A stretch of 62,444 nucleotides of DNA from Clostridiales bacterium (GCA_018365455.1 JAGZJZ010000037.1:1-62444), one strand, 5' to 3'; shown: positions 25,880-35,511, numbered from the stretch's first letter. Numbers and translations are program-made. The notes: generated from the sequence alone by a model not told the origin.

Positions 25880-25897
25880 TAGATTGGAGAGTAAAGC

Positions 25898-27580
25898 ATG
25901 AGTTATACTGCTTTATACCGTAAATTCCGTCCAGACACTTTTGCAGATGTAAAAGGTCAGGATCATATAGTAACTACACTTAAAAATCAGATTATGGCAG
26001 ACAGAATCGGACATGCGTACCTGTTTTGCGGAACCCGCGGAACAGGCAAGACTACCATTGCCAAGATTCTGGCTAAGGCAGTTAATTGTGAGCATCCAGT
26101 AGATGGCAATCCCTGCAACGAATGTGACACCTGTAAGGCAATCTCTGCAGGAAGCTCCATGAACGTGATCGAAATCGATGCGGCTTCCAATAACGGTGTG
26201 GACAATATTCGTGAGATTCGTGATGAAGTAGCGTACTCCCCAACCGAGGGGCGGTTCAAGGTATACATTATCGATGAGGTTCATATGCTGTCTATAGGTG
26301 CGTTTAATGCGCTTTTGAAGACTCTGGAGGAACCGCCTTCATATGTAATCTTTATCCTGGCGACTACAGAGGCACATAAGATACCGATCACAATTCTGTC
26401 CAGATGCCAGAGGTATGATTTTAAGAGAATCGCCCTGACTACGATCAGTTCCCATTTGAATAAATTAATGGAAGAAGAACAGGTGGAGGTAGAAGCGAAG
26501 GCAGCGAATTACATTGCGAAAAAGGCAGATGGTTCCATGCGTGATGCCCTGAGCCTCTTGGACCAGTGCATCGCTTTTTATCTGGGGCAGAAATTGACCT
26601 ATGACAATGTACTGGAAGTACTTGGGGCAGTGGATACCGATGTGTTCAGTGACATTCTGCGTATGGTTCTCAGCCATGATGTGGCGGGAGCTATGGCAAA
26701 GCTGGAGGAGCTGGTCATGCAGGGAAGAGAGCTGACACAGTTTGTTGTAGACTTCACCTGGTATATGAGAAACTTGCTTCTTCTGAAAACTTCTGATAAT
26801 ATGGAAGATGTTCTGGATGTATCAACAGAAAATATGAAAAAACTTCAGGAAGAGGCGGGGATGATCAGGGAAGATACCCTGATGCGTTTCATCCGCATTT
26901 TTTCTGAGTTGTCCAATCAGATCAAGTATGCATCATCCAAGAGAATATTATTGGAGATTGCCCTGATTAAGCTTTGCAAGCCGGAAATGGAAAAGGATGA
27001 AATTTCACTGGTGGAGCGGATACGCCTTCTGGAAAAGAAGCTGGAAAGCGGGATAGCCGTACAGCAGGTTCAGCCACCCGGTTCTAATGGTGCGGCGGGT
27101 GTTCCAGGCGCTGCTTATAGTGCAGTTAACGCGGAAGCTCCGGCAGGACCCGTGAATACCGGGACAGCACCGGATGCTGGGCAGAATGTGAATGCCGGGA
27201 TCCCGGCGCAAGGAAGAAAGTTTGAAAAGGCAGCGCCTCAGGATCTGCAGGAAGTCAAGAAGATCTGGAACAGCATTGTTGCCGAGACCGAGGGACGATT
27301 TAAGATCGTCTTATCCATGGCTGAGCCCAAATACAATGCCCAGGGGGAAGATGACAGGCTGTTTGTGTGCTTTAAGGATTTCCAGGGTGAACGTTATGCG
27401 GCAAGCGAGGAACGCAAAGAAGAGCTGGAGCGGATTATCGCCGGTAAGATTGGAAAAAAAGTAGAAGTGAAGATGATGCTGGAAGCAGACAGCCATCTGA
27501 ATAAAGGCAACATTGTCAGCATCAGCGTTGATGATGCAATCAAAGAATTTATACACACAGATGTAGTAATTGAAGACTGA
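25898..27580 (+). CDS. dnaX: DNA polymerase III subunit gamma/tau
   Basis: 560 residues. Clamp-loader AAA+ module: Walker A GTRGTGKTT (Lys51), zinc finger Cys64, Cys73, Cys76, Cys79, Walker B IIDEVH (Asp126, Glu127) and sensor SRCQRYDFKRI. Domain III follows to about 360, then an Ala/Gly/Pro-rich linker (about 395-440) and a C-terminal tau-like domain. It loads the beta clamp with delta and delta prime. No A-rich frameshift signal of the E. coli type was seen, so a shorter gamma form is not expected. First gene of the conserved dnaX-ebfC-recR unit. Confidence 0.96.
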   Translation: MSYTALYRKFRPDTFADVKGQDHIVTTLKNQIMADRIGHAYLFCGTRGTGKTTIAKILAKAVNCEHPVDGNPCNECDTCKAISAGSSMNVIEIDAASNNGVDNIREIRDEVAYSPTEGRFKVYIIDEVHMLSIGAFNALLKTLEEPPSYVIFILATTEAHKIPITILSRCQRYDFKRIALTTISSHLNKLMEEEQVEVEAKAANYIAKKADGSMRDALSLLDQCIAFYLGQKLTYDNVLEVLGAVDTDVFSDILRMVLSHDVAGAMAKLEELVMQGRELTQFVVDFTWYMRNLLLLKTSDNMEDVLDVSTENMKKLQEEAGMIREDTLMRFIRIFSELSNQIKYASSKRILLEIALIKLCKPEMEKDEISLVERIRLLEKKLESGIAVQQVQPPGSNGAAGVPGAAYSAVNAEAPAGPVNTGTAPDAGQNVNAGIPAQGRKFEKAAPQDLQEVKKIWNSIVAETEGRFKIVLSMAEPKYNAQGEDDRLFVCFKDFQGERYAASEERKEELERIIAGKIGKKVEVKMMLEADSHLNKGNIVSISVDDAIKEFIHTDVVIED

Positions 27581-27604
27581 TAAGAAATAGGAGGATTTAT
27601 TAAA

Positions 27605-27961
27605 ATGGCAAAACGTGGAGGATTTCCAGGAGGCGGAATGCCCGGCAACATGAATAATCTGATGAAGCAGGCTCAGAAAATGCAGAAGCAGATGGAAGAA
27701 AACCAGAAAGCATTAGAAGAAAAAGAATATACGGCAAGTGCAGGGGGCGGTGCTGTTGAAGTAACTGTTTCCGGTAAAAAGGAGATCACAAAGGTTTCCT
27801 TAAAAGAAGAAGTCGTTGATCCGGATGACATTGAAATGTTAGAAGACCTGATTATGGCAGCTACCAATGAAGCCCTTCGTAAAATGGAAGAAGAAGCAGG
27901 TGCTGCAATGGCGAAACTGACAGGCGGTCTCGGTGGAATGGGTGGAGGATTTCCGTTCTAA
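27605..27961 (+). CDS. ebfC: YbaB/EbfC family nucleoid-associated protein
   Basis: 118 residues. Gly/Met-rich start, then the YbaB helix-strand core (NNLMKQAQKMQKQMEENQKA, VEVTVSGKKEITKVSLKEEV) and a Gly-rich tail. It forms DNA-binding dimers. AGGAGGATT precedes the ATG; its stop overlaps the recR start (TAATG). Confidence 0.95.
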   Translation: MAKRGGFPGGGMPGNMNNLMKQAQKMQKQMEENQKALEEKEYTASAGGGAVEVTVSGKKEITKVSLKEEVVDPDDIEMLEDLIMAATNEALRKMEEEAGAAMAKLTGGLGGMGGGFPF

Positions 27962-28557
27962 TGGATTATTACAGCAGTCAGATTAGTAAATTAATCGAGG
28001 AATTATCTAAGCTGCCGGGTGTGGGGGCCAAATCGGCCCAGCGCTTGGCTTTTCACATTATTAACAGACCACTTGACGAGGTAAAGCGGCTTTCCGATGC
28101 TATTATTGAGGCAAAAGAAAATGTGCGTTACTGCAAACAGTGCTATACCCTTACAGACAGCGAACTCTGCCCAATCTGCAGAAATCCCAAAAGAGACCAG
28201 AACACTATTATGGTTGTAGAGAATACAAGGGATCTGGCTGCATATGAGAAAACCGGTAAATTTGAGGGCGTATATCACGTTCTACATGGTGCAATCTCAC
28301 CTATGCTGGGGATCGGTCCAAATGACATTAAACTAAAGGAACTAATGCAGCGGCTGCAGCAGGATGTAAAAGAAGTGATTATTGCCACAAATTCCAGCCT
28401 GGAAGGTGAGACAACGGCAATGTATATCAGCAAGCTGATTAAGCCAACCGGCGTAAAGGTCAGCAGAATCGCCAGCGGAGTGCCGGTGGGCGGTGATCTG
28501 GAATACATCGATGAGGTGACTTTGTTAAGAGCGCTGGAAGGGCGCGTGGAATTATAA
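27961..28557 (+). CDS. recR: Recombination protein RecR
   Basis: 198 residues, standard length. Helix-hairpin-helix LPGVGAKSAQRLAFH, zinc finger Cys58/Cys61/Cys70/Cys73, then a TOPRIM domain (VVENTRDLAAYE) and C-terminal Walker-like segment. With RecO it loads RecA at gaps. Start overlaps ebfC stop, so translation is coupled. Confidence 0.96.
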   Translation: MDYYSSQISKLIEELSKLPGVGAKSAQRLAFHIINRPLDEVKRLSDAIIEAKENVRYCKQCYTLTDSELCPICRNPKRDQNTIMVVENTRDLAAYEKTGKFEGVYHVLHGAISPMLGIGPNDIKLKELMQRLQQDVKEVIIATNSSLEGETTAMYISKLIKPTGVKVSRIASGVPVGGDLEYIDEVTLLRALEGRVEL

Positions 28558-28583
28558 AATAGCTGCCACAAGGCAGCTATTTT
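28556..28583 (+). terminator. Terminator of dnaX-ebfC-recR
   Basis: AAAATAGCTGCC pairs perfectly with GGCAGCTATTTT around a 4-base loop, just after the recR stop. Confidence 0.9.
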
Positions 28584-28651
28584 CATGTAAATAATTATCA
28601 GGATAATAAACGGTACAGGGGTGTATGCCTCTATAATAAGATTCTGCATGT

Positions 28652-29446
28652 TTAACAGTGCAGATCCCGCCTCTTATGAAGATAAAAAGAAGCTAAAATA
28701 CAAAGGAGTGCAAAGATTGCACAAATCAGCACATACACCCAGGAAAGTCCCTGGCTCAGGATTTCCTTCCCATCAAAATACTTAAATGGGGTAAGATATC
28801 CAATCCATTCAATCTTTTCACTGAAATCGGCAGCGATGGACATCAAAAATGTCACCAGTACAATTCCCATAGCAAGATTGCCGGCTGTCTTCATGCGGAT
28901 ACAAAGCATGGACATGAGTAGACCAAATCCAAAGAATACCAGCTGGATGAAGAACAGACCGGTCATCATTGGCAGAAAGTCGGAAACAATATTGTCATCA
29001 AAAATAATCTTTACGCTTACAATGGTTATGATAAAAGAAACGGCATTCAGTAAAATCAACTGGCAGAGCCCGCTTAAAAGCTTGCTGCCCAGGATCTGAT
29101 TGCGGGTGCGTGCTTTTACATAGAGGAATTCAAAGGTTTTATCCCGTTCTTCTTTACCAAAGAGAGACACCCCCAGGGAAGCTGCATGAAAAGCGGCAAT
29201 CAGAGCGATATAAGTAAATACAATTGCAAAAACTCCGATGGCAGTGGAATAGTCCACCACGCCTACGCCAAAGATTGTCTGGACGCTTTTGGGTAGCTGG
29301 GACAGAAGCTCCGTGACACCTGCGTCACCATGCCCCACCATAGAGGTTGTTTTTCCGGCACTTGCTAAAATCAGAAATATAATTCCGATGCACCAGAAGG
29401 AAAAAGTTTTCATATTTGATTTGCATTCACGAAGAAATAGATTCAT
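28652..29446 (-). CDS. ABC-2 type transporter permease, second of pair
   Basis: 264 residues from ATG 29446 (AGGAGA upstream; the alternative 6 codons earlier has none). About six membrane helices; the segment SLGVSLFGKEERDKTFEFLYVKARTR is the family's first cytoplasmic loop. Last gene of a four-gene minus-strand operon (TetR, ATPase, two permeases). Likely exports a drug, peptide or lipid; substrate unknown. Confidence 0.87.
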   Translation of the reverse strand: MNLFLRECKSNMKTFSFWCIGIIFLILASAGKTTSMVGHGDAGVTELLSQLPKSVQTIFGVGVVDYSTAIGVFAIVFTYIALIAAFHAASLGVSLFGKEERDKTFEFLYVKARTRNQILGSKLLSGLCQLILLNAVSFIITIVSVKIIFDDNIVSDFLPMMTGLFFIQLVFFGFGLLMSMLCIRMKTAGNLAMGIVLVTFLMSIAADFSEKIEWIGYLTPFKYFDGKEILSQGLSWVYVLICAIFALLCILASFYLHKRRDLHC

Positions 29447-29507
29447 AAGGTAGTCTCCTTCCAAGAGCCTGTAGTAAATTCAATGGTATGGTAAGCAATA
29501 ACCCGGT

Positions 29508-30302
29508 TTAAGCACTGTGGATATCTTTGGTTCGGTAGCGCCAGAATCCAAGGAGTGTCAATAAAATAACAGCTGCAATCAGACAGATCAGCAAAGGGTA
29601 GTCATACTCCTGGTTTAAGGTAATGTAGGAGGGATTTACATAACTCATGGGAGAGATAAAATCCAATGCTCTTTCATCAAACATATTGGCTAACATCTGG
29701 AGTCCGAAGCAAAGAGCGCCAACTCCGATGCCAACGAATACAGGAGCTTTTGCCTTTTTTAAGAAGCAGCCGATGCAGAATCCCAGTGCGGTAAATAAAA
29801 GTCCGGTCAGGATAACGGAGGAAGAGAGCAGGTAAAAAATATTATGGTTGTAATCTCCGCCATAACGGTTTGCGAATAGAAAGCTCACACCAAAGTATAT
29901 AAACCCGGAAATAATCATGCAGAGAACAACGGCAAGATATTTATTAGCCAGTATCCGGATTCTGCTGACCGGTTTGGTGAATAGAAAATCACAGGTCTTG
30001 CGGGCACTTTCTTTGCCGATTACCTGGATTCCGGTAATTAATCCCTGAATAGAGGAACAGAGAATTACGTACACCAGCACAAAACTGTAAAAGCCCTGAA
30101 AGCTGCCCAGACCGTCAGGTCCCAGTCCAAGCGCCTTTAATATTTCTGGGGGATATTGTTCCATCAGCTTATTAACTGCCTCCATATCTCCGGTAAAGGA
30201 AGGATACAGACAGATAAAAAAGATGCCTGCGCAGCTTAAAGACAGTGCCCAGATCAGCGTGGGCTTTAAATTCCACTTAAATTCCTGAATAAATATGTTC
30301 AT
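29508..30302 (-). CDS. ABC-2 type transporter permease, first of pair
   Basis: 264 residues from ATG 30302, set by AAGGAGC. Six predicted helices, with loop GKESARKTCDFLFTKPVSRIR before helix 3. Same length and layout as the next gene, so the two form a heterodimeric membrane part. Located 23 bases after the ATPase gene. Confidence 0.87.
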   Translation of the reverse strand: MNIFIQEFKWNLKPTLIWALSLSCAGIFFICLYPSFTGDMEAVNKLMEQYPPEILKALGLGPDGLGSFQGFYSFVLVYVILCSSIQGLITGIQVIGKESARKTCDFLFTKPVSRIRILANKYLAVVLCMIISGFIYFGVSFLFANRYGGDYNHNIFYLLSSSVILTGLLFTALGFCIGCFLKKAKAPVFVGIGVGALCFGLQMLANMFDERALDFISPMSYVNPSYITLNQEYDYPLLICLIAAVILLTLLGFWRYRTKDIHSA

Positions 30303-30325
30303 ACAAAGCTCCTTTCCAAACACGG

Positions 30326-31204
30326 TCAATTATAGTAGTGCATAAAGATTTCTTCCAGATCCGGTTCCTCAACGCTTAGATCCTGCAGGGAAAGTTCGCC
30401 TAGCAGATGTGTCATCCGGTTTACATTTCCCCGGTAGATAAAGGATGCATGGAGTTTCTCTATCTTCAGATTGGAGAGGCCTTTAATGTCAAAGGTTTCC
30501 GGTGTAAGTGGGACTTTAGATTCCAGTTCCACTTTTTTATAGCTGTCTTCTCTTATGGATGCCATAGTGTCCAGCTTAATGAGCTTTCCTTCTTTAATAA
30601 ATCCCACCCGGTCACACATTTTCTGAACCTCTGACAATATATGGGAGGAAAAGAATACAGTGGCGCCGTTGCGGTTTTCCTTGCGGATCAGATCAAAGAA
30701 TTTCTTCTGCATTAACGGATCCAGACCACTGGTGGGTTCATCCAGAATGATTAATTTCGGGCTATGTAACAATCCCTGTACAATACCGACTTTCTTGCGG
30801 TTACCAAAGGACAGGTCCTCAATCTTACGCCTGGTATCTAATTCCAGTACTTCACATAATTCCTGGATTTTTGATTTGCAGTCCTTTTTATAAAATGAAG
30901 CAGAGTAAAGAAGCAGATCCTTTACTTTCATATTGTCGTAGTAAAATACCTCGCTGGGCAGGTATCCGATTTCTTTTGCGATCTCACTGGCATTCCGGAT
31001 GCAGTCCAAACCAAAAATGGATGCAGAGCCCTCGGTTGGATAAATCAGGGAAAGCAGGCAGCGGATTGTGGTGGATTTCCCGGCGCCATTGGGACCGATA
31101 AAACCAAAAATTTCCCCCTCCCGGATGGATAGGGTAATGTCTTCGATCCCCCGGTGCTTTCCATAAGTCTTTGTCAGGTTATTGATTTCGATAATGTTCT
31201 TCAT
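30326..31204 (-). CDS. ABC transporter ATP-binding protein (exporter)
   Basis: 292 residues. Walker A GPNGAGKSTT, Q-loop region YLPSE, signature LSFGNRKKVG (a variant LSGGQ), Walker B LIILDEPTSGLDP, and switch His in SSHIL. The C-terminal 70 residues form the extra domain usual in ABC-2 exporters of the BcrA/CcmA type. Its ATG overlaps the TetR stop (ATGA), so expression is coupled to the repressor. Confidence 0.93.
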   Translation of the reverse strand: MKNIIEINNLTKTYGKHRGIEDITLSIREGEIFGFIGPNGAGKSTTIRCLLSLIYPTEGSASIFGLDCIRNASEIAKEIGYLPSEVFYYDNMKVKDLLLYSASFYKKDCKSKIQELCEVLELDTRRKIEDLSFGNRKKVGIVQGLLHSPKLIILDEPTSGLDPLMQKKFFDLIRKENRNGATVFFSSHILSEVQKMCDRVGFIKEGKLIKLDTMASIREDSYKKVELESKVPLTPETFDIKGLSNLKIEKLHASFIYRGNVNRMTHLLGELSLQDLSVEEPDLEEIFMHYYN

Positions 31205-31821
31205 AAGAACTCCTCCTTGTAGGATACCTTTTTTAATAAATTGGACCAGGTGATGTAGTGGTGCATAAGATCCGGTATCAGAACCGTTTCCTGAATCCGT
31301 TCTTTTTCATACATATAGCCTTCGGTCATCCAGATCAGCATATTATAAATCTCTTTAGGGTCAATCTCTTCTTTAAATTTCCCAAGATCAACATTTTTCA
31401 TATATTTTTCAAAAGAAGAATTTATCTGGGAATGCATTTTATTCTGGACTTCATCAGAGGCAGTCTCATTTTGTGAATAGTAGCATTTGATAAAAAATGC
31501 CATAATATGAGGTGTTTTCGCCAGAATAACCGCCTTTTTCTCTGCGATATAATAAAGCACCTCAAAGAAATCGGTGATGTCTTCATAATTCATATCCATA
31601 ATATAATTTTTCACAAGAGAAACGGTATAATCCAGCAGATAGAGATAAAAACTCTTCTTATTGTGGAAATAATGAAAAAGCAGACCTTTTGAAATGCAGG
31701 CTTTTCTTGCGATTTCATCTGTAGATGCCCGTTTATATTCATGGCTGGAAAACACTTCTATTCCGGCATTAATAATTCGCTGTTGTTTTTCTTCCGGCAG
31801 CCGAAAAAACATTTCATTCAT
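31201..31821 (-). CDS. TetR-family regulator of the ABC exporter
   Basis: 206 residues from ATG 31821 (GGAGG 7 bases upstream). N-terminal helix-turn-helix with STDEIARKACISKGLLFHYF, followed by an all-helical ligand domain. First gene of the exporter operon, so autoregulation and induction by the exported compound are likely. Divergent from the locus B transporter. Confidence 0.9.
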   Translation of the reverse strand: MNEMFFRLPEEKQQRIINAGIEVFSSHEYKRASTDEIARKACISKGLLFHYFHNKKSFYLYLLDYTVSLVKNYIMDMNYEDITDFFEVLYYIAEKKAVILAKTPHIMAFFIKCYYSQNETASDEVQNKMHSQINSSFEKYMKNVDLGKFKEEIDPKEIYNMLIWMTEGYMYEKERIQETVLIPDLMHHYITWSNLLKKVSYKEEFL

Positions 31822-31961
31822 ATAAACCCTCCTTTGAAATAAGTATGCTTGAAACCTAGAGATCACCTGCGTGCCTGCGAATACCCGTTGACCAGGCGGG
31901 ATTGACCGGACCGGTTAATCTTAATTATATGCGATTGACTATTTTTTACAAGGGGTAAGGG

Positions 31962-32028
31962 GCATTAAATTTGCATTAAAAAGTTACTTCAACTGATGTG
32001 GAAAAGTTACTGTCTTGCGTGGTATGAT
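31962..32028 (+). promoter_or_regulatory. Locus B promoter with two sets of direct repeats
   Basis: AAAAGTTACT occurs at 31979-31988 and again at 32002-32011 (23-base period), the second copy overlapping the -35 position of TATGAT (32023-32028). Just upstream GCATTAAA is repeated at 31962-31969 and 31973-31980 (11-base period). Direct repeats about two helical turns apart against a -35 are the usual binding arrangement for AraC-type activators. Confidence 0.7.
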
Positions 32029-32096
32029 TTGGGTATGAAAAGAGACCTGCAGGAATCGAAGAACAATGAAATGGAATAAAAATCAGGAGGGAACAC

Positions 32097-33545
32097 ATGA
32101 AGAAAAAGTTAGTTAGTATTTTAATGGCAGCGGCAATGGTATTATCAATGACAGCATGCGGAGGCGGGAACAATACTGGCGAGAGTGCAAAATCGACGGA
32201 AGCAGCGGGGGCGGCAAATAGTACAGAAGCAGGTCAGGCAAAGAGTTCAGAAGCGGCGGATGAGACAAAATCAGGCATGGCAGAGATCGGCGAAACGGCT
32301 GCAAATCCAGGGGGAACTGCTGAGAGCAAGGAGACTCAGGATGCAGCGGATGAGGGAGATCCTGTAACCCTGTCACTCATGGTGACAACCAGACCGACTA
32401 CGGATAACAAAGATTTTTACCTGGACTGGCTTCCGGAGCTGGTGAAGGAGAAATACCCCAATATTAATGTAGAGGTAGAGCAGCTTCCCACCGACCAGTA
32501 TAAACAGACGGTAAGGCTTAAATTTGCCAGCGGACAGGGGCCGGATATCTTTACCTGGTGGGCAGGACTTCAGGCAAAGGATCTTGTGGATGCAGGTTAT
32601 GTGAAAGACCTGTCCGGATTTTCCCAGTTAGGCAAGTTTAAAAAGGAAATCGCGGATTCTTATGTATTTGACGATAAAAATTATGGGATACCGTTAGGCT
32701 CCAGCTTTTTAACCACATGGTATAACAAAGAGGCATTTGAAAAGGCGGGGATCAGCCAGATGCCGGAAAATTGGAATCAATTCCTGGAATGTTGTGAAAA
32801 ACTAAAGGCAGCGGGTTACACACCGATTACCATGGGCGACAAGCAGTCTTTCGTTGTACAATTTGGTGTGTACCAGATCGGAGCTTCCCAGATCTATGCA
32901 GATAATATGGACTTTGACAGCCAGTTATTCACCGGAGAGACGAAATTTACAGATGAATGCTGGGTAAATACCATAGACAAATACAAAACCTTATATGACA
33001 AAGGATATATCATCGAAAATTCCCTTGGACTGTCCCAGGAACAGAGCCGACAGGCATTTTTAGACGGCAGGGCAGCGATGATATTTGACGGAAGCTTCGG
33101 ATACGATGCGCTGAATAAAAATGGTGCCCAGGAATTTGAAAAAGGCATGTTCTGCATGCCATCCAACGATGAAGGGAAGGAGTTTGTATATAATCTGACT
33201 CCGTCCAACGGTGTTTTTGCCAGTGCAAATTCAGCCAACCAGGAAGCAGTGGATCAGGTTCTGGAATATTGGTTTACAGAAGGTACCCCGCTGTTCGAAA
33301 AATGGGTAGAAACCAGTTCTGACATTTCCTGTTACGAAGGAACCTGGGATTCCAGGCCGCTGGTAAAAGAATATCTGGAGAAATATAAAGATGATCCCAG
33401 TATCTATAACCTGAACAATGCATGGCCTGAAGGTGTCAGCGATATGATGTGCACAAAATTCCAGGAAGTCATAGCGGGAAATGCAACGGCAGAAGATGTC
33501 TGCCAGGCGATGCAGGATAAATTTGACGAGCTGAACGGGAATTAA
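32097..33545 (+). CDS. Sugar ABC transporter solute-binding lipoprotein, locus B
   Basis: 482 residues. Lipobox MTAC (Cys21), low-complexity Ala/Ser/Glu/Gly linker to about residue 90, then a family-1 binding fold (NVEVEQLPTDQYKQTVRLKF, GPDIFTWWAG, TTWYNKEAFEKAG). CAGGAGGG precedes the ATG. It captures the locus B substrate, judged from the neighbouring GH106-like enzyme to be a rhamnose-containing oligosaccharide. Confidence 0.93.
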   Translation: MKKKLVSILMAAAMVLSMTACGGGNNTGESAKSTEAAGAANSTEAGQAKSSEAADETKSGMAEIGETAANPGGTAESKETQDAADEGDPVTLSLMVTTRPTTDNKDFYLDWLPELVKEKYPNINVEVEQLPTDQYKQTVRLKFASGQGPDIFTWWAGLQAKDLVDAGYVKDLSGFSQLGKFKKEIADSYVFDDKNYGIPLGSSFLTTWYNKEAFEKAGISQMPENWNQFLECCEKLKAAGYTPITMGDKQSFVVQFGVYQIGASQIYADNMDFDSQLFTGETKFTDECWVNTIDKYKTLYDKGYIIENSLGLSQEQSRQAFLDGRAAMIFDGSFGYDALNKNGAQEFEKGMFCMPSNDEGKEFVYNLTPSNGVFASANSANQEAVDQVLEYWFTEGTPLFEKWVETSSDISCYEGTWDSRPLVKEYLEKYKDDPSIYNLNNAWPEGVSDMMCTKFQEVIAGNATAEDVCQAMQDKFDELNGN

Positions 33546-33553
33546 ATTCATTC

Positions 33554-33581
33554 GTACAGCATTGTATTATCAATGCTGTAC
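33554..33581 (+). terminator. Intercistronic hairpin, locus B
   Basis: GTACAGCATTG pairs perfectly with CAATGCTGTAC around loop TATTAT, between binding protein and first permease. No T-tract. Confidence 0.75.
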
Positions 33582-33597
33582 CGGAGAGGAAAGCGGT

Positions 33598-34473
33598 ATG
33601 TTTGATAAAAAAAAGAGAAACGTGCTATTGCTGTTTATTGTTCCGGCATTGCTGATGTATGTAACATTCTGGATACTCCCCGTACTGATGTCTTTTTTCT
33701 ATGGTGTCACAAACTGGAGCGGAATGGGTGAGTATAAGTTTATCGGATTGAATAATTTTAAGTATCTGCTCAAAGACGGGACAATGTTCAACTCTATGAA
33801 AAATACAGTGATATATGCCGTATTTGTTGTTACATATGGAAATATCCAGGCGCTCACGCTGGCACTGATTCTGAATAAAAAGTTAAAGGCAAAAGGATTT
33901 TTCCGCACGGTATTTTATCTGCCGGCGTTGTTTAGTACCATTGTGGTAGCATTTTTATGGAGCTATGTCTATGCTCCCTATTACGGAATGATCTCAGAAA
34001 TATTTAATAAACTAGGGCTGGATGTGGTGCCAAATCTGCTTGGCCAAAAGGGAACTTCCCTTTTGGCATCCGCCTTTGTAGAAACCTGGAAAACTTCCGG
34101 TACAATGACCATTATTTATCTGGCGGGGTTACAGAATATCTCAGAAGAAGTCATTGAATCGGCAAAAATAGACGGGTGTACAGGCTGGCAGGTAATCCGC
34201 TTTGTCAAAATCCCCATGCTGTCCAATACCATAACGATCAATGTCATGCTGGGGCTGATTGGGGGATTCAAATCCTTCGACTATGTATTTGCCCTTACCG
34301 GGGGAGGTCCGGGAAATTCTTCTAGCACCTTAATGTATTCCATTTATAAAATGGCATTTGTGGAAAGCCAGTTTGGAAAGGCAGAAGCACTGGCTGCCGT
34401 GGCATTTCTATTCATCCTGATGGTATCTGTGATCGTACTTCGAATTATGAAACGAAAGGAGCTGGAAGCATAA
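33598..34473 (+). CDS. Sugar ABC transporter permease (MalF/UgpA type), locus B
   Basis: 291 residues from ATG 33598, set by GGAGAGGAAAG; an ATG 12 codons earlier falls in the hairpin. Six helices; EAA-type loop ESAKIDGCTGWQVIRFVKIP (Ser in place of the second Ala). TGGGPGNSSSTLMYSIYK lies in the last loop. Stop and next start overlap (TAATG). Confidence 0.92.
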   Translation: MFDKKKRNVLLLFIVPALLMYVTFWILPVLMSFFYGVTNWSGMGEYKFIGLNNFKYLLKDGTMFNSMKNTVIYAVFVVTYGNIQALTLALILNKKLKAKGFFRTVFYLPALFSTIVVAFLWSYVYAPYYGMISEIFNKLGLDVVPNLLGQKGTSLLASAFVETWKTSGTMTIIYLAGLQNISEEVIESAKIDGCTGWQVIRFVKIPMLSNTITINVMLGLIGGFKSFDYVFALTGGGPGNSSSTLMYSIYKMAFVESQFGKAEALAAVAFLFILMVSVIVLRIMKRKELEA

Positions 34474-35306
34474 TGAAAAAGAATACCAGAAATGAAATTC
34501 TATGGACCCTTGGCATCACAGCCTTTTTCGTCATATTCTTATCGCCTCTGATTATTGCGCTGTCTGGCTCCTTTCGGGAAGTAAAAGACAGTACCTCTTA
34601 TCTGAATTTATTCCATAGCATAAGCCTTCAAAGTTACGGGGCAGCCTTTGGAAAAATGAATTATTTCAGGGCACTTGGCAACAGCATACTGGTAACGGGA
34701 ATCAGTGTCGTTATTCTGGTGGTTTTTTGTGCAATGGCTGGATATGCTATAGCAAGGTTAAAGGGGGTGCTGGGAGGATTTTTTCAGATCTTTTTCCTGG
34801 CGGGCATGATCGTATCTGCCCAGATGTCCATTATTCCCATGTACCGCATCGTAAATGCACTGCATATGGGGAATACCATCGCTGCGCCCATTGCATTATA
34901 TGTTACTTCTGCACTGCCATTTTCAATCTTCTTGTATACAAATTTTATCAAGTCCTGTGTGCCCGGAGTTCTGGAGGAAGCAGCCAGGATTGACGGCGCC
35001 GGTACGGTGTATACCTTTGTGCGGATTGTGGCACCCCTCACCAAACCGGCACTTACTTCCATCGTCATAACCCAGGGAGTGCCGATCTGGAACGATTTCT
35101 TCTTTGGAATGCTGTTTTTATCGGCGCCGGAGAAAAAAACGCTGCCGCTCACCATGCTGAATTTTATCGGTGATATGGAAAATGCTACCCAGTGGAATAT
35201 GCTGTTTGCCGCCTGTTTCTTAAGTGCAATTCCCATTCTGATTATTTATATGTTCCTGCAGCGGTATTTCGTAAGCGGGCTTACGGTAGGAGCTGTCAAA
35301 GGCTGA
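34473..35306 (+). CDS. Sugar ABC transporter permease (MalG type), locus B
   Basis: 277 residues, six helices, loop EAARIDGAGTVYTFVRIVAP, C terminus GLTVGAVKG. Second half of the locus B channel, translationally coupled to the first permease. Confidence 0.93.
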   Translation: MKKNTRNEILWTLGITAFFVIFLSPLIIALSGSFREVKDSTSYLNLFHSISLQSYGAAFGKMNYFRALGNSILVTGISVVILVVFCAMAGYAIARLKGVLGGFFQIFFLAGMIVSAQMSIIPMYRIVNALHMGNTIAAPIALYVTSALPFSIFLYTNFIKSCVPGVLEEAARIDGAGTVYTFVRIVAPLTKPALTSIVITQGVPIWNDFFFGMLFLSAPEKKTLPLTMLNFIGDMENATQWNMLFAACFLSAIPILIIYMFLQRYFVSGLTVGAVKG

Positions 35307-35356
35307 ATTGTATTTTGTACATAAATTGGGTAAAATATTTGTAATTGTTTGGTACA

Positions 35357-35444
35357 GGACTGTGCATTTACTGCACAGTCCGTGTGAAAACGTTGGATAT
35401 GCGATAGCAAGCCCCATCGCCAAGGGCGATTTTCATGGGCTTGC
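35357..35444 (+). terminator. Two consecutive hairpins between permease and kinase, locus B
   Basis: GGACTGTGCA/TGCACAGTCC (35357-35381), then GCAAGCCC/GGGCTTGC (35407-35444) enclosing ATCGCC/GGCGAT. No T-tracts. They separate transporter from regulatory genes and could lower or stabilise expression of one part. Confidence 0.6.
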
Positions 35445-35511
35445 GGTGTATCTGTTCATGGTTTTGGACAGATACAATATTTTGTATAAAACACGCCCTG
35501 GAGGTAGCTTG

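Noticed and set aside
25898..27580. Programmed frameshift in dnaX
   Set aside because: No A AAA AAG-type slippery site followed by a stem was found near the linker.
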